Of a DNA stretch of 64,000 bases, positions 23,122-32,395 are shown in pieces. Source of the stretch: Mycobacterium sp. DL (lineage in GTDB: Bacteria; Actinomycetota; Actinomycetes; Mycobacteriales; Mycobacteriaceae); NCBI RefSeq assembly GCF_039729195.1, contig NZ_CP155796.1, forward strand, positions 1 through 64,000, written 5' to 3'. A program made the translations under genes and the position numbers. Within the stretch, counting starts at the first letter, position 1. Each line of letters opens with the position of its first letter. The notes under the pieces were generated by a model. The model searched no databases and was not told the DNA's origin. It saw only the letters and a list, made by a program, of their open reading frames with translations.

Positions 23122-24593
23122 GAGGCCCCCCGCAGCGCTGCGGCGATGGTCGCTCGCCCGATGGGCGCGGCCACCGCACCGCCGGTCGCCGACAGGCGCT
23201 CGCCACCGTTCTCGACCAGAACCGCCACTGCGACCTTGGGATCCTGTGCGGGCGCAAAAGCGATGTACCAGGCATGCGGCGGCGTGTTGCGGGGATCCGT
23301 ACCGTGCTCCGCAGTGCCGGTCTTGGATGCGATCTGCACGCCGGCGATGGCTCCCTTCTGCTGAGTCACCTGCTCGGCGGCGACCATCAAGTCCGTAAGT
23401 GTATCTGCGACCTGCTCCGGGACCGCCCGGCGCTCCTGGGTGGGCACCGTTGTGTCGATGTTGGCCAGGTCGGGTCCCTTGAGACTGTCGACCAGATAGG
23501 GCTGCATCGTGATCCCCTTGTTCGCTACGGTCGCGGCGATCATCGCGTTCTGCAGCGGCGTCAACGCGACGTCCTTCTGCCCGATGCTCGACATCCCCAA
23601 TGCTGCGGCGTCGGCGATCGGGCCGACGGTCGACTCGACGACCTGCAGCGGAATGGGCGGGGGCGCCACGTTGACCCCGAATGAGCTTGCCGTCGAACGC
23701 AGCGCGTCGGCCCCGGTGTCGATACCCAGTTCGACGAACGCGGTGTTGCAGGAGTTCGCGAACGCGTAACGCAGCGTGGCGGTCGGACCGCCTCCGCAGG
23801 GCGTACCGCCGAAATTCTCCAACGTCGCGGTGCTGTTGGGCAACGGAATGTCTGCTGCCGCAGTGAGTTCGGTGTCGGGGGTGGCTCCGGCCTGAAGCGC
23901 TGCCGCAGTGGTCAGCACCTTGAACGTCGACCCGGGTGGGTACGTCTCGGAGATCGCACGGTTCAACAGAGGGGAGTCCGGGTCGTCCCGAAGCTGTTGC
24001 CAGGCCGCGGTCTGCTGGTCGAGATCGTGGGTGGCCAACAGGTTCGGATCGTAGGACGGCGCCGAGACCATCGCCAGGATCTTGCCGGTCGACGGTTCCA
24101 GCGCGACGACGGAACCCTTGCACGGGCCGTCGCAGCCCTCCTGCATCGCATCCCAGGCGGCCTGCTGCACCTGCGGGTTGATCGTGGTGGCGACGGTGCC
24201 GCCGCGGGGGTCCCGGCCGGTGAAGAAGTCGGCCAGGCGGCGCCCGAACAGCCGCTGGTCGGATCCGTTGAGGATGGTGTCCTCGGCGCGTTCCAGCCCG
24301 CTGCTCGAGTAACTCAGCGAGTAGAACCCGGTGACGGGCGCATAGGTCATCGGGTTGGGGTACACGCGGAGGAAGCGGAAGCGCCCCTCGGTCGACACGG
24401 AGTAGGCCAGCAGTTCGCCGCCCGCGGAGATCTGGCCGCGCTGGCGGGAGTACTCGTCGAGCAGGACCCGCTGGTTTCGCGGATCCGAGCGCAGGCCGTC
24501 GGCGGTGAACACCTGGGTCAGGGTGGCGTTGGCAAGTAACACCACGATCAGGGCCATGATCATGACGGAGATGCGGCGCAGTGAGGTGTTCAT
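23118..24593 (-). CDS. pbpA: Class B penicillin-binding protein PbpA
   Basis: PbpA is a peptidoglycan transpeptidase needed for normal division. The 491-aa product has an N-terminal membrane anchor (about 8-28), a dimerisation domain and a transpeptidase domain with the three penicillin-binding motifs S222-T-F-K225, S281-C-N283 and K424-T-G426. The length equals that of M. tuberculosis PbpA. It overlaps rodA upstream and pknA downstream by 4 nt each. The M. tuberculosis enzyme is a PknB substrate; this is family knowledge. Confidence 0.98.
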   Translation of the reverse strand: MNTSLRRISVMIMALIVVLLANATLTQVFTADGLRSDPRNQRVLLDEYSRQRGQISAGGELLAYSVSTEGRFRFLRVYPNPMTYAPVTGFYSLSYSSSGLERAEDTILNGSDQRLFGRRLADFFTGRDPRGGTVATTINPQVQQAAWDAMQEGCDGPCKGSVVALEPSTGKILAMVSAPSYDPNLLATHDLDQQTAAWQQLRDDPDSPLLNRAISETYPPGSTFKVLTTAAALQAGATPDTELTAAADIPLPNSTATLENFGGTPCGGGPTATLRYAFANSCNTAFVELGIDTGADALRSTASSFGVNVAPPPIPLQVVESTVGPIADAAALGMSSIGQKDVALTPLQNAMIAATVANKGITMQPYLVDSLKGPDLANIDTTVPTQERRAVPEQVADTLTDLMVAAEQVTQQKGAIAGVQIASKTGTAEHGTDPRNTPPHAWYIAFAPAQDPKVAVAVLVENGGERLSATGGAVAAPIGRATIAAALRGAS

Positions 24594-26002
24594 ACCTTCC
24601 CGATCACCTCGGTGCTCGCCGCAGCGATCGGTGCGGCCGGCAGGGGCCCGGTGCCGATCGGCCGCCGTGCGGCGTGCGAGATACGGACCAGGAGCGCCAA
24701 CAGCAGGTAGTTGGCCACCAGCGAGGAGCCGCCGTAGGACATCCACGGCGTGGTGAGGCCGGTCAGCGGGATCAGCTTGGTGACTCCGCCCACCACGATG
24801 AACAGTTGGATCGCCAGCGTGGTGGCCAAGCCCGCGGCAAGCAGCTTGCCGAAGCTGTCACGCACTGCGATGGCGGTCCGCAGCCCGCGGATGATGACGA
24901 TGGTGTAGAGCATCAGCACGGCGGCCAGACCGACGAGCCCGAGTTCCTCGCCGACCGCGGCGATGATGAAATCGGTGGACGCGGCGGGCACGGTGCCGGG
25001 TTGCCCGTTGCCCAACCCGGTGCCGAAGATGCCGCCGGTGGCGAAGCTGAACAGCGACTGCACCATCTGGTACCCGGCGCCGTCGGGGTCGGCGAACGGG
25101 TCCCGCCAGGTCTGCACCCGGACCCTGACGTGGTCGAAAAGGTAATACGCCGCAATGCTTCCCGCGGCGAACAGTGCCAGCCCGATGACCACCCAGCTGA
25201 ACCGTTCGGTGGCGATGTAGACCATCACCAGGAACGACGCGTACAACAGCAACGAGGTGCCGAGGTCCTTCTCGAAGATCATCACGCCGATCGAGGCGAT
25301 CCATGCCGCAAGCAGTGGCGCGAGGTCGCGGGGCCGAGGCAGATCCATGCCCAGCACGTGTTTGCCTGCGCTGGTGAACAGGTTGCGCTTGGACACCAGC
25401 ACGGCGGCGAAGAAGATCAGCAGCAGGATCTTCGAGAACTCCGCGGGCTGAATCGAGAAGCCCGGCAACCGGATCCAGATCTTTGCACCGTTCTGCTCGG
25501 ACATCGAGCGCGGCAGGATTGCGGGGATCACCAGCAGAACCAGCCCGGTCAGGCCGCACACGTACCCGTACCGGGAGAGCATGCGATGGTCGCGCAGGAA
25601 GATCACCACCGCGGAGAATCCGAGGACTCCGACCAGGGTCCACAGCATCTGCTGGTTCGCGGTACCCCCGAGACCCTGCGAGGTGGTCTCGCCCTCGGCG
25701 ATGTCGAGACGGTGAATCATCACCAGCCCCAAGCCGTTCAGCAGTGCAACCACAGGGAGTAGGAGCGGATCGGCGTACGGGGCGAACCGTCGGACGGCGA
25801 GGTGCGCGCCGGCGAACAACGCAAGGTAGGCGACGGTGTACTGAGCCAGATCCCAGCGCAGGCCCTGTTCTTGATTGGCTTCGACGAGCAGCAGCGCCAC
25901 CGTGGTGATCAACGCCGCGAAGCCCAGCAGGAACAGCTCGGCGTTGCGGCGGTTCGGCAGGTCGGGCGTCACTGCGACGGGGGCTTGCGGCTGTGTCGTC
26001 AC
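24590..26002 (-). CDS. rodA: Peptidoglycan glycosyltransferase RodA (SEDS family)
   Basis: RodA is a polytopic SEDS protein that polymerises lipid II with a partner class B PBP, here presumably PbpA. The 470-aa product shows about ten to twelve hydrophobic helices and the family blocks [25 protein letters not shown] and [14 protein letters not shown]. The start is GTG 26002, overlapping the pstP stop (GTGA). It corresponds to Rv0017c. Confidence 0.97.
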   Translation of the reverse strand: MTTQPQAPVAVTPDLPNRRNAELFLLGFAALITTVALLLVEANQEQGLRWDLAQYTVAYLALFAGAHLAVRRFAPYADPLLLPVVALLNGLGLVMIHRLDIAEGETTSQGLGGTANQQMLWTLVGVLGFSAVVIFLRDHRMLSRYGYVCGLTGLVLLVIPAILPRSMSEQNGAKIWIRLPGFSIQPAEFSKILLLIFFAAVLVSKRNLFTSAGKHVLGMDLPRPRDLAPLLAAWIASIGVMIFEKDLGTSLLLYASFLVMVYIATERFSWVVIGLALFAAGSIAAYYLFDHVRVRVQTWRDPFADPDGAGYQMVQSLFSFATGGIFGTGLGNGQPGTVPAASTDFIIAAVGEELGLVGLAAVLMLYTIVIIRGLRTAIAVRDSFGKLLAAGLATTLAIQLFIVVGGVTKLIPLTGLTTPWMSYGGSSLVANYLLLALLVRISHAARRPIGTGPLPAAPIAAASTEVIGKV

Positions 26003-27522
26003 GACACTTCCCGGCAGTTCGTTCCCGGTTCAGGTGGTGGCGGCGGCAGCGCGGTCACAGTCGGTGACGGCGTCTGGGACGGTCGTGGGGTCGTAGGCGC
26101 GGGGGAGTCGGTGACAGTGCGCGGAGTCTCAGGCGCGGGGGTGGCACGTGGATCACCGCTCGGCGCAGTGGTTCCCGGTGCGGCCGCGGACGTCGTCGGA
26201 GTGGTGGGACGGGGTGACGGGGGCGGGGTCGTGGGGCGCGTCGTCGTCGTGGTCCGGGGGGCGCAGACGGGCAGCACCGACCCGCGGAGTTGCTCGATCT
26301 GACTGATCGCATCGTCGAGAGAGCCCGACGGCAGACCGGCTATGACCTGAGCGCGTTCGGAGGGGCGCATGTCGTCGACGCCGAGAAGCCGGCAGTCCAG
26401 GTTGTCCTGCGTCTGGCCTGCGCTGATGAGGGAGAGTTCGTTGCGGGCGTTCAAACAACCCAGAAGGTAGGGCTCTTGCAGCGAGACCCCGAGGAAGGAG
26501 CCCTGGACGCCCCGCATGATCGAGACCGTGCCGTCGTGGTCGCTGACGTAGTAGTTGTTGCGGACGATTTCGCGGCCGACGGCCAGACCTGCGAGCAGCA
26601 CAAGGACCGTGACTGCCGCGGCGATGAAAATGCGCCGCCGCGAACGTGGTCGCGGCGGGGGTTCTTCAGGTTGCGGGACAACACGTTTGGCGACGTTTCG
26701 TTTCGGGTTGAACGCCGATGCCCGACCGGCGGCGGTGTTCGGTGGGGCTGCGTCGTCGGCCTGGCCGGAGACCGCCCCCGCCAGGATCGGCTGGGTCTGG
26801 CCGTAGTCGTAGTCGACGACGTCGGCCACCACGAGGGTGACGTTGTCGGGTCCGCCGCCGCGCAGCGCCAGTTCGATCAGCCGGTCGGCACTTTCGGCGA
26901 CATCGTCGATCTGCAGCGCTTCGAGGATGGTGTCGTGACTGACCGGGTCGGTCAGGCCGTCCGAGCACAGCAGGTACCGGTCGCCGGCGCGGGCCTCCCG
27001 CATGATGAGCGCCGGTTCCACCTCGTGTCCGGTGAGCGCCTTCATGATCAGCGAGCGCTGTGGATGGCTGTGCGCTTCCTCTGCGGTGATGCGCCCCTCG
27101 TCGACCAGGGTCTGGACGAACGTGTCGTCCTTGGTGATCTGGTTGAGCTCGCCGTCGCGCAGCAGATAGCCGCGGGAGTCACCGATGTGCACGAGGCCAA
27201 GCCGATTGCCCGCGAACAGGATTGCCGTCAGCGTGGTGCCCATGCCGTCGAGTTCGGGGTCGGCCTCGACGTGCTCGGCGATCGCCGAGTTGCCTTCACG
27301 TACCGCCGCGTCGAGCTTGCTGAGCAGGTCACCGCCGGGCTCGTCGTCGTCGAGGTGGGCGAGGGCGGCGATCACCAACTGGGAGGCGACCTCCCCGGCC
27401 GCATGCCCGCCCATGCCGTCGGCCAGCGCGAGCAGGCGCGCGCCGGCGTAGACCGAATCTTCGTTGTTGGCGCGCACCAGGCCGCGGTCGCTGCGCGCGG
27501 CGTATCGAAGGACGAGGGTCAT
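25999..27522 (-). CDS. pstP: PP2C-type serine/threonine phosphatase PstP
   Basis: PstP removes phosphate from PknA, PknB and their substrates. The 507-aa product has an N-terminal PP2C domain (about 1-240) with metal-binding motifs NEDS, ADGMGGHAAGE, GDSRGYLL, CSDGLTD and GGPDNVT. An intracellular linker, a membrane helix (about 303-325) and an extracellular domain follow, with a Thr/Pro-rich low-complexity tail from about residue 420. Size and layout match Rv0018c. It overlaps fhaB by 4 nt. Confidence 0.98.
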   Translation of the reverse strand: MTLVLRYAARSDRGLVRANNEDSVYAGARLLALADGMGGHAAGEVASQLVIAALAHLDDDEPGGDLLSKLDAAVREGNSAIAEHVEADPELDGMGTTLTAILFAGNRLGLVHIGDSRGYLLRDGELNQITKDDTFVQTLVDEGRITAEEAHSHPQRSLIMKALTGHEVEPALIMREARAGDRYLLCSDGLTDPVSHDTILEALQIDDVAESADRLIELALRGGGPDNVTLVVADVVDYDYGQTQPILAGAVSGQADDAAPPNTAAGRASAFNPKRNVAKRVVPQPEEPPPRPRSRRRIFIAAAVTVLVLLAGLAVGREIVRNNYYVSDHDGTVSIMRGVQGSFLGVSLQEPYLLGCLNARNELSLISAGQTQDNLDCRLLGVDDMRPSERAQVIAGLPSGSLDDAISQIEQLRGSVLPVCAPRTTTTTRPTTPPPSPRPTTPTTSAAAPGTTAPSGDPRATPAPETPRTVTDSPAPTTPRPSQTPSPTVTALPPPPPEPGTNCREVS

Positions 27523-27986
27523 GGGCGTAGCTCGATAACCGTCTTGCCGACCCGCACCGGTGTGCCCATCGGAACTCGTACTGCCGTCGTCACCTTCGCC
27601 CTGTCAAGGTATGTACCGTTGGTCGATCCTAGGTCCTCTACGTACCACTCCTGACCCCTCGGGGAGAGCCGGGCGTGGCGGGTCGAGGCGTAGTCGTCGG
27701 TCAGCACCAGCGTGGAGTCGTCGGCGCGACCGATCAATATCGGCTGAGTGCCCAGCGGGATGCGCGTTCCCTTCAGCGCACCGTCGGTGACCACCAGTTG
27801 GCGGGGGATGTGGCGACGGCCCCGGTTGGGCAGCAGCGAACCCCGCAGCGCCAAGCCGCGGCGCACCATCACCGCGCCGGTGGGCGCGTAGATATCGGTA
27901 CGCAGGATGCGAAGCACCGACCAGATGAACAGCCACAGCAGCAGCAGGAAGCCGACACGGGTCAGCTGCAGTACTAGCCCCTGCAT
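27519..27986 (-). CDS. fhaB: FHA-domain protein FhaB (FipA)
   Basis: FhaB binds phosphothreonine partners; in M. tuberculosis it links FtsZ and FtsQ. The 155-aa product has an N-terminal membrane helix (about 8-29) and a C-terminal FHA domain with IGRADDS, STRHARL and DLGSTNGTYLD. The length equals Rv0019c. ATG 27986 follows AGAGGACGTCAG; the longer open frame upstream has no support. A 130-nt gap separates it from fhaA, and its stop overlaps the pstP ATG. Confidence 0.96.
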   Translation of the reverse strand: MQGLVLQLTRVGFLLLLWLFIWSVLRILRTDIYAPTGAVMVRRGLALRGSLLPNRGRRHIPRQLVVTDGALKGTRIPLGTQPILIGRADDSTLVLTDDYASTRHARLSPRGQEWYVEDLGSTNGTYLDRAKVTTAVRVPMGTPVRVGKTVIELRP

Positions 27987-28116
27987 CTGACGTCCTCTCC
28001 GTCCCCGTGATACGCCTCGCGCAAGAGCTCGTAGGCGTCCTTTCGGCACCGCCACCATACGTGCGTGACGATCGACGTGAGGATCAAGCAGACCGGTTTA
28101 CCCGGGCGGTCGACCC

Positions 28117-29535
28117 TCAGTGAACGCGGACGATGATCTCGGAGTGGCCCAGCCGGATGACATCGCCATCGGCCAGCTGCCACTCCTGCACCGGCGCATT
28201 GTTCACCGTCGTGCCATTGGTGGAGTTGAGGTCCGACAATAGCGCGACCTGGCCGTCCCAGCGGACCTCCAGATGCCTGCGGGACACACCCGTGTCGGGC
28301 AGCCGGAACTGGGCGTCCTGACCGCGGCCGATCACGTTGGCGCCTTCGCGCAGTTGGTAGGTGCGGCCACTGCCGTCGTCGAGCTGCAGAGTGACGGCGG
28401 TGCCGGCCGATGGGTAGTCGCCCTGACCGGGACCGTAACCCTGGCCTCCGTAGCCTGCCGGGGCGCCGTAGCCCTGGTCTCCGTAGCCCGCAGGCTCGCC
28501 GTAACCCTGGTCGGCATATCCGGCACCGGCTGGGGCCTCGCCGTAGCGGCCGTAGTCGGGCTGGGCGTAGTCCTGCCGGCCGTAGGCCTGGCCGCCCTGC
28601 GAACCGTAGCCACCGCCCTGGTCGGGGTAGCCGCCCTGCTCGGGGTAACCGCCCTGGTCCGGGTAGGACGGGCGACCCTGGGGCGGGTAGCCGCCGTCCT
28701 CGGGCCGGCCCGGGGGGCGACCGTAGTCGTAATCGTTGGAAGGGGCGCCGTAGCCGGGCTGCCCGCCCGGAGGCGGGCCGTAGCCTGCGGGGGCCTGGCG
28801 ATAACCCTGATCGGGGTAGCCGCCCTGCGGAGGGCCGTATCCGGCCGGGGGGCGCTGCTCGTAGGACTGCGGCGGGTAGCCGCCCTGATCCGGGTAGCCG
28901 CCTTGGTCGGGGTAGCCGCCCTGGTCCGGGTAGCCACCGCGGGGCGGGTAGTTCGGATCACCCTGCGGGGGATATCCACCCTGGTCGGTCGGCGGCGGAT
29001 ACGGACGCTGGTCATCGGGGCGGGGGTAGCGCTCGTCGTAGTACTCGTCTGAGGGCCGACCCTGTCCCTGGCCGCGGTAACTCGGATTGTCGGTCATCGG
29101 TGGAACTCCTGGTTCTGCGTTGGACGAAAGTTCTCGAGGTGGGGCGGGATCGCCCTTGGTCGAGTCAGGGTTGACCGCACCACGCGCGCGAAACTGTCCG
29201 GTGTGCAGGTTGGACGACTGCTCGAATCTGACAACCACATCACCATACGTTTGCCACCCCTGCTCATGGATGTATCCCTCCAAGTGCTTGGCAAACGTGG
29301 TTGAGGTGATGTCCGGGTCGGCACTCACCTTGTGGTAGTCGGGCACACTGAGGGTAATGACGTAGTCGTTCGGGGCCAAAATTCGGCCGCCGTGCAGTTC
29401 GTGTGCACCGGTGTCCGCCTCGCGGCGGAGCAGCGCCTCTACCTCCTGCGGGACGATGGATCCGCCGAAAACCCTGGCGAAGGCGTCGCCGACGGTGTCC
29501 TCGAGTTTGCGTTCGAAGCGGTCGACCAAACCCAT
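28117..29535 (-). CDS. fhaA: FHA-domain protein FhaA
   Basis: FhaA is a phosphothreonine reader that binds the MviN/MurJ pseudokinase domain and PknB in mycobacteria. The 472-aa product has an N-terminal DUF3662-type domain (about 1-115, with VVVRFEQSSNLHTGQFRARG), a long Gly/Tyr/Pro/Gln-rich repeat region (about 150-375) and a C-terminal FHA domain with VIGRGQDAQFRLPD, SRRHLEVRW and DLNSTNGT. It is first in the pknB operon. ATG 29535 has GAGGA just upstream; M. tuberculosis FhaA is longer (527 aa) mainly in the repeat. Confidence 0.95.
   Translation of the reverse strand: MGLVDRFERKLEDTVGDAFARVFGGSIVPQEVEALLRREADTGAHELHGGRILAPNDYVITLSVPDYHKVSADPDITSTTFAKHLEGYIHEQGWQTYGDVVVRFEQSSNLHTGQFRARGAVNPDSTKGDPAPPRELSSNAEPGVPPMTDNPSYRGQGQGRPSDEYYDERYPRPDDQRPYPPPTDQGGYPPQGDPNYPPRGGYPDQGGYPDQGGYPDQGGYPPQSYEQRPPAGYGPPQGGYPDQGYRQAPAGYGPPPGGQPGYGAPSNDYDYGRPPGRPEDGGYPPQGRPSYPDQGGYPEQGGYPDQGGGYGSQGGQAYGRQDYAQPDYGRYGEAPAGAGYADQGYGEPAGYGDQGYGAPAGYGGQGYGPGQGDYPSAGTAVTLQLDDGSGRTYQLREGANVIGRGQDAQFRLPDTGVSRRHLEVRWDGQVALLSDLNSTNGTTVNNAPVQEWQLADGDVIRLGHSEIIVRVH
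28424..29040 (-). repeat. Degenerate GGYPDQ-coding repeat inside fhaA
   Basis: The middle of fhaA consists of short irregular units encoding GGYPDQ, GYGxP and related hexapeptides, with the minus-strand core CAGGGCGGCTACCC recurring. It is a coding repeat that likely varies in length between strains and forms a disordered linker. Confidence 0.85.
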
Positions 29536-29783
29536 GTCCTCGACCGCCTTCCTCTGTGTAGTCGGTAATCCTGCCTGCGCGGTTACACCGCCAGCGTGTC
29601 GGCTGGCCGTCATGCTTGCATGCATGGTATCGGCCATGTCCGCCACTACGGGACCAACAGAACTCTGAGAATCGCATCGACGCTGGTCAAGGCGGTGCAC
29701 TCACGGCGTTTGTCGGTGGAAGAAGCTCTGCCAGTACGTTTGGAACGAGGGGTTGGCTGCGTGATAGGCTCCCTCGGTCATTC

Positions 29784-29866
29784 GGGCGAGTGGCGGAATG
29801 GCAGACGCGCTGGCTTCAGGTGCCAGTGTCCTTCGGGACGTGGGGGTTCAAGTCCCCCTTCGCCCA
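29784..29866 (+). tRNA. leuT: tRNA-Leu (anticodon CAG)
   Basis: The 83-nt class II tRNA has acceptor GGGCGAG/TTCGCCC (one G-U) with discriminator A, anticodon stem CTGGC/GCCAG around TTCAGGT (anticodon CAG, 29817-29819), a long variable arm (TGTCCTTCGGGACG) and T-arm GGGGG TTCAAGT CCCCC. CCA is not encoded. It lies upstream of and divergent from fhaA, as in other mycobacteria. Confidence 0.97.
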
Positions 29867-29894
29867 CAGCGAGCGGTTCGACGTAATCGCAGCA

Positions 29895-29929
29895 CAAAGG
29901 TCACGAACCAATTTGGTTCGTGACCTTTG
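29895..29929 (+). terminator. Strong hairpin downstream of tRNA-Leu
   Basis: CAAAGGTCACGAACCAA (29895-29911) and its exact reverse complement (29913-29929) form an almost continuous palindrome starting 28 nt after the tRNA end. A realistic fold has a 15-bp stem and a 5-nt loop. It is followed by CCTTTGGG, not a T-run. A terminator for the tRNA transcript is the simplest reading. Confidence 0.75.
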
Positions 29930-30012
29930 CCTTTGGGTGGGCCTTCCCCCGAGGGGCGGCGTTTTCACCGAGGCAGAGCGCCGAAGCTCACAGGCCGAAG
30001 AGATAGCCGTTG

Positions 30013-30039
30013 CATTGTGTGCCTATCAGGCACACAATG
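30013..30039. promoter_or_regulatory. 12-bp inverted repeat, likely autoregulatory operator of the DUF1778/GNAT pair
   Basis: CATTGTGTGCCT and its exact reverse complement flank a 3-nt spacer, ending 6 nt before the antitoxin start. RHH antitoxins of this class usually bind such palindromes at their own promoter, so this is the expected operator. In RNA it would be a hairpin hiding the ATG at 30037. Confidence 0.75.
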
Positions 30040-30045
30040 GTCTGC

Positions 30046-30315
30046 ATGGCTACGAAGTCGGAGCGGTTCGCGGTGCGCCTGACTGCTGAGCAGGACGCGC
30101 TGATTCGTCGTGCCGCAGAAGTGGAGGGGACCGACCTGACCAACTTCACAGTGACCGCGACGCTGGCTCATGCCCGCGACGTGCTCGCCGATCGCCGACT
30201 GTTCATGCTCGATGAGCTCGCCTGGGCGGAGTTCGTGGCGGTCCTGGACCGGCCGGTGTCGCATAAGCCGCGGCTGGAGAGGTTGTTCGCGGAGCCGTCG
30301 ATCTTCGACGAGTGA
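30046..30315 (+). CDS. DUF1778 antitoxin (TacA-like)
   Basis: The 89-aa product has an N-terminal ribbon-helix-helix segment (ERFAVRLTAEQDALIRRAAE) and a C-terminal part ending RLFAEPSIFDE, the pattern of DUF1778 antitoxins that bind and neutralise a GNAT toxin. The toxin gene follows with a 4-nt overlap (GTGA). The start could also be ATG 30037 or an earlier GTG; ATG 30046 gives the family N-terminus MATKSERF. The pair lies just past the tRNA-Leu hairpin, a common entry point for accessory DNA. Confidence 0.88.
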   Translation: MATKSERFAVRLTAEQDALIRRAAEVEGTDLTNFTVTATLAHARDVLADRRLFMLDELAWAEFVAVLDRPVSHKPRLERLFAEPSIFDE

Positions 30316-30818
30316 GCGGATACAGCGCGCCACGTCCGATCAGCGAGCACGATGTGGTCGCCGACTTCGACAGCGGCGAGCCCACTCTGGATGGGTATCT
30401 GCGGGGCAGGGCGTTGGCCAACCATGTCGAGGGGGCCTCCCGGTGCTTCGTGACGTGTCGCGACGGCCGCGTCGTCGGGTTCTACTCGTTGGCCTCGGCA
30501 TCGGTGGACCGCGCCGGCACACCAGGGCGGGTTCGGCGCAACATGCCTGACCCGGTGCCGGTGATCCTGCTGTCCAGGCTGGCGATCGACCGCAATGAAC
30601 AGGGAAAGGGGTTGGGCGCTGCGCTTCTGAGGGACGCCATCACCCGGGCCGTGGCTGCCGCTGAAATCATCGGTGTACGAGCGCTATTGGTGCACGCTCT
30701 GCATGGACAAGCCCGAGATTTCTACGCAAACTTCGACTTCGAGCCGTCACCAACGGACCCGCTGCACCTGCTGCTGTTGATCAAGGACGCCCGAGCCCTG
30801 CTCGACCCGCAGAGGTGA
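30312..30818 (+). CDS. GNAT-family toxin (TacT/AtaT-like acetyltransferase)
   Basis: GNAT toxins of this family acetylate charged aminoacyl-tRNA and stop translation. The 168-aa product has the acetyl-CoA pyrophosphate loop NEQGKGLGAALL, the preceding beta strand VPVILLSRLAID and a conserved aromatic segment FYANFDFEPSP whose Tyr matches the catalytic tyrosine of TacT. It starts at GTG 30312 overlapping the antitoxin stop. The toxin looks intact. Substrate preference cannot be read from the sequence. Confidence 0.87.
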   Translation: MSGYSAPRPISEHDVVADFDSGEPTLDGYLRGRALANHVEGASRCFVTCRDGRVVGFYSLASASVDRAGTPGRVRRNMPDPVPVILLSRLAIDRNEQGKGLGAALLRDAITRAVAAAEIIGVRALLVHALHGQARDFYANFDFEPSPTDPLHLLLLIKDARALLDPQR

Positions 30819-31000
30819 TCGAGATGCGCGGGCAGCCGGGGTGACAAGCACGGGCGCAACGCTCGCAGCCCGCCTTTCGTCCCGCCTCGAGGTCGACCTG
30901 TCCGCGAAAGCCGTAGGACGTGCTTTTAGGGGTTGCGGATTCGATGGTGGGGTGCCATTCTGTACGGCTTTGCTCTAAACCACCGACCTCCATAGAAGCG

Positions 31001-32395
31001 ATGACTCTCACCGACGACAAACAGATCACCCCTTCCGCTGACGACGCCAGCGGTACCGGCCTGCGCGGCCGCCCGATCAACGACGTGGAGGCTTACCTCG
31101 ACACCCTGCCCGAGGACGCCCGCGTGGGGCTGCGTGCTCTTGGGGAACTGCTGGTGGGTGTGACGCAACGGCCGTCGCGGTCGGAGGACGCCGACCGGTT
31201 CACCGCCCGCTGCCTCGGCGTGTCTGATGTCGCGCAGCTGATCGATGAGGATCGCGAGCTGGATCCGGTGTCGGGGCTGACTACTGCGGTCGCACTCGCC
31301 GAGTGGATGACCACCCACGCCACCGTGATCGAGGTGGGGCCGGGTGAGTACTCGCTGCCACCGAAGTGGACCCAAACCGAGGTTGGCGCACAGAGCTATG
31401 TCCACCCGCAGTGCCTTCGTGTGCACTTTCCGGCGGGCACGTTGCTCGAGGATGCCGGGTGCGTTATCCGGATCGAAGCCCGCCAAGGAGTGATCCGTTG
31501 CCCGGAGGTAAACGCCATTGTTGCCCCCGGTCATCAGGGCGGCGCCCGGCTGGTCATGAACCGACTGGCCGCACGAGCCAACGATCTGAACCCGTACCGC
31601 GGGCGGGCCCTACGCGCCACCTACACCAGCGGCCTGGAGCTGACGGTGATCGACCTGCCCACCGGGCTGACCCGTGACACGGTGATCGTCGACGAGCAGG
31701 TCTGGCGGGAGATCGACCTCGGCGTGACCGCAGTGCGTGACCGCCACGAGGTGCTCAACGCCCACGGTCTCGGCACCCGTCGGGGAATACTGCTGTGCGG
31801 GCCACCCGGCACCGGGAAGTCGGCGGTCTCCGCGGTCATCGCCGCCGAAGTCGTGGGCGCGTTCACCGTCATCTACGTCGAAGCCAAAGCCGGCGAGGAG
31901 CTCTTGACCGCGGTCGTCCAGGAAGCCCAACGCCTCGGCGGACCGGTACTCCTCATTCTGGAAGATGTTGACCTGTGGTGCCGCGACCGCCTCAGCGGCG
32001 GTGGAGGGCTCTCGGAGTTACTGCAGGCCATGGACATCGCCGCCGCCGCCCGCATCCTGACCCTGGCCTCCACCAACGATGCCGCCACTCTGGACAAGGC
32101 CGCGATCCGCACCGGCCGCTTCGATGCCATCCTCGACGTCGGGTACCCCACCCGCGCAGATGCGGCCCGCATCCTGACCGCCCTCCTCGCCGGCCTCCCC
32201 GGCGCCGACAGTGTGGACACTCACGCCGTCGTCACCACGCTGCCGGAACAAACCAGCGGCAGCGACCTGCGCGAAATCGTCCGTCGGGCGGTCCTTTCCG
32301 CCGATGACACCGGGCAGCTCGGCACCGCTGCGCTGCTCACCGAGGTGGGAAGCGGCCGCTACCGCGCAACCATTCCGGACGGGATGTACCTGTGA
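31001..32395 (+). CDS. AAA ATPase with an uncharacterised N-terminal domain
   Basis: The 464-aa product has a C-terminal AAA module with Walker A GPPGTGKS (267-274), Walker B LLILED (Glu321-Asp322), sensor-1-like LASTNDAATLD and a GRFD motif, close to the CDC48/FtsH style. The N-terminal 240 residues carry no motif I recognise; similar proteins are sometimes labelled DUF5925. There are no membrane segments or protease motif. ATG 31001 is my choice; a GTG at 30920 is in frame but adds an atypical leader. The stop overlaps the acyltransferase start, so the two are probably coupled. Confidence 0.8.
   Translation: MTLTDDKQITPSADDASGTGLRGRPINDVEAYLDTLPEDARVGLRALGELLVGVTQRPSRSEDADRFTARCLGVSDVAQLIDEDRELDPVSGLTTAVALAEWMTTHATVIEVGPGEYSLPPKWTQTEVGAQSYVHPQCLRVHFPAGTLLEDAGCVIRIEARQGVIRCPEVNAIVAPGHQGGARLVMNRLAARANDLNPYRGRALRATYTSGLELTVIDLPTGLTRDTVIVDEQVWREIDLGVTAVRDRHEVLNAHGLGTRRGILLCGPPGTGKSAVSAVIAAEVVGAFTVIYVEAKAGEELLTAVVQEAQRLGGPVLLILEDVDLWCRDRLSGGGGLSELLQAMDIAAAARILTLASTNDAATLDKAAIRTGRFDAILDVGYPTRADAARILTALLAGLPGADSVDTHAVVTTLPEQTSGSDLREIVRRAVLSADDTGQLGTAALLTEVGSGRYRATIPDGMYL

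Noticed and set aside
28424..29040. Possible CRISPR or noncoding repeat array
   Set aside because: The units are irregular, in frame and encode the Gly/Tyr/Pro/Gln-rich FhaA linker; there are no constant-length spacers.
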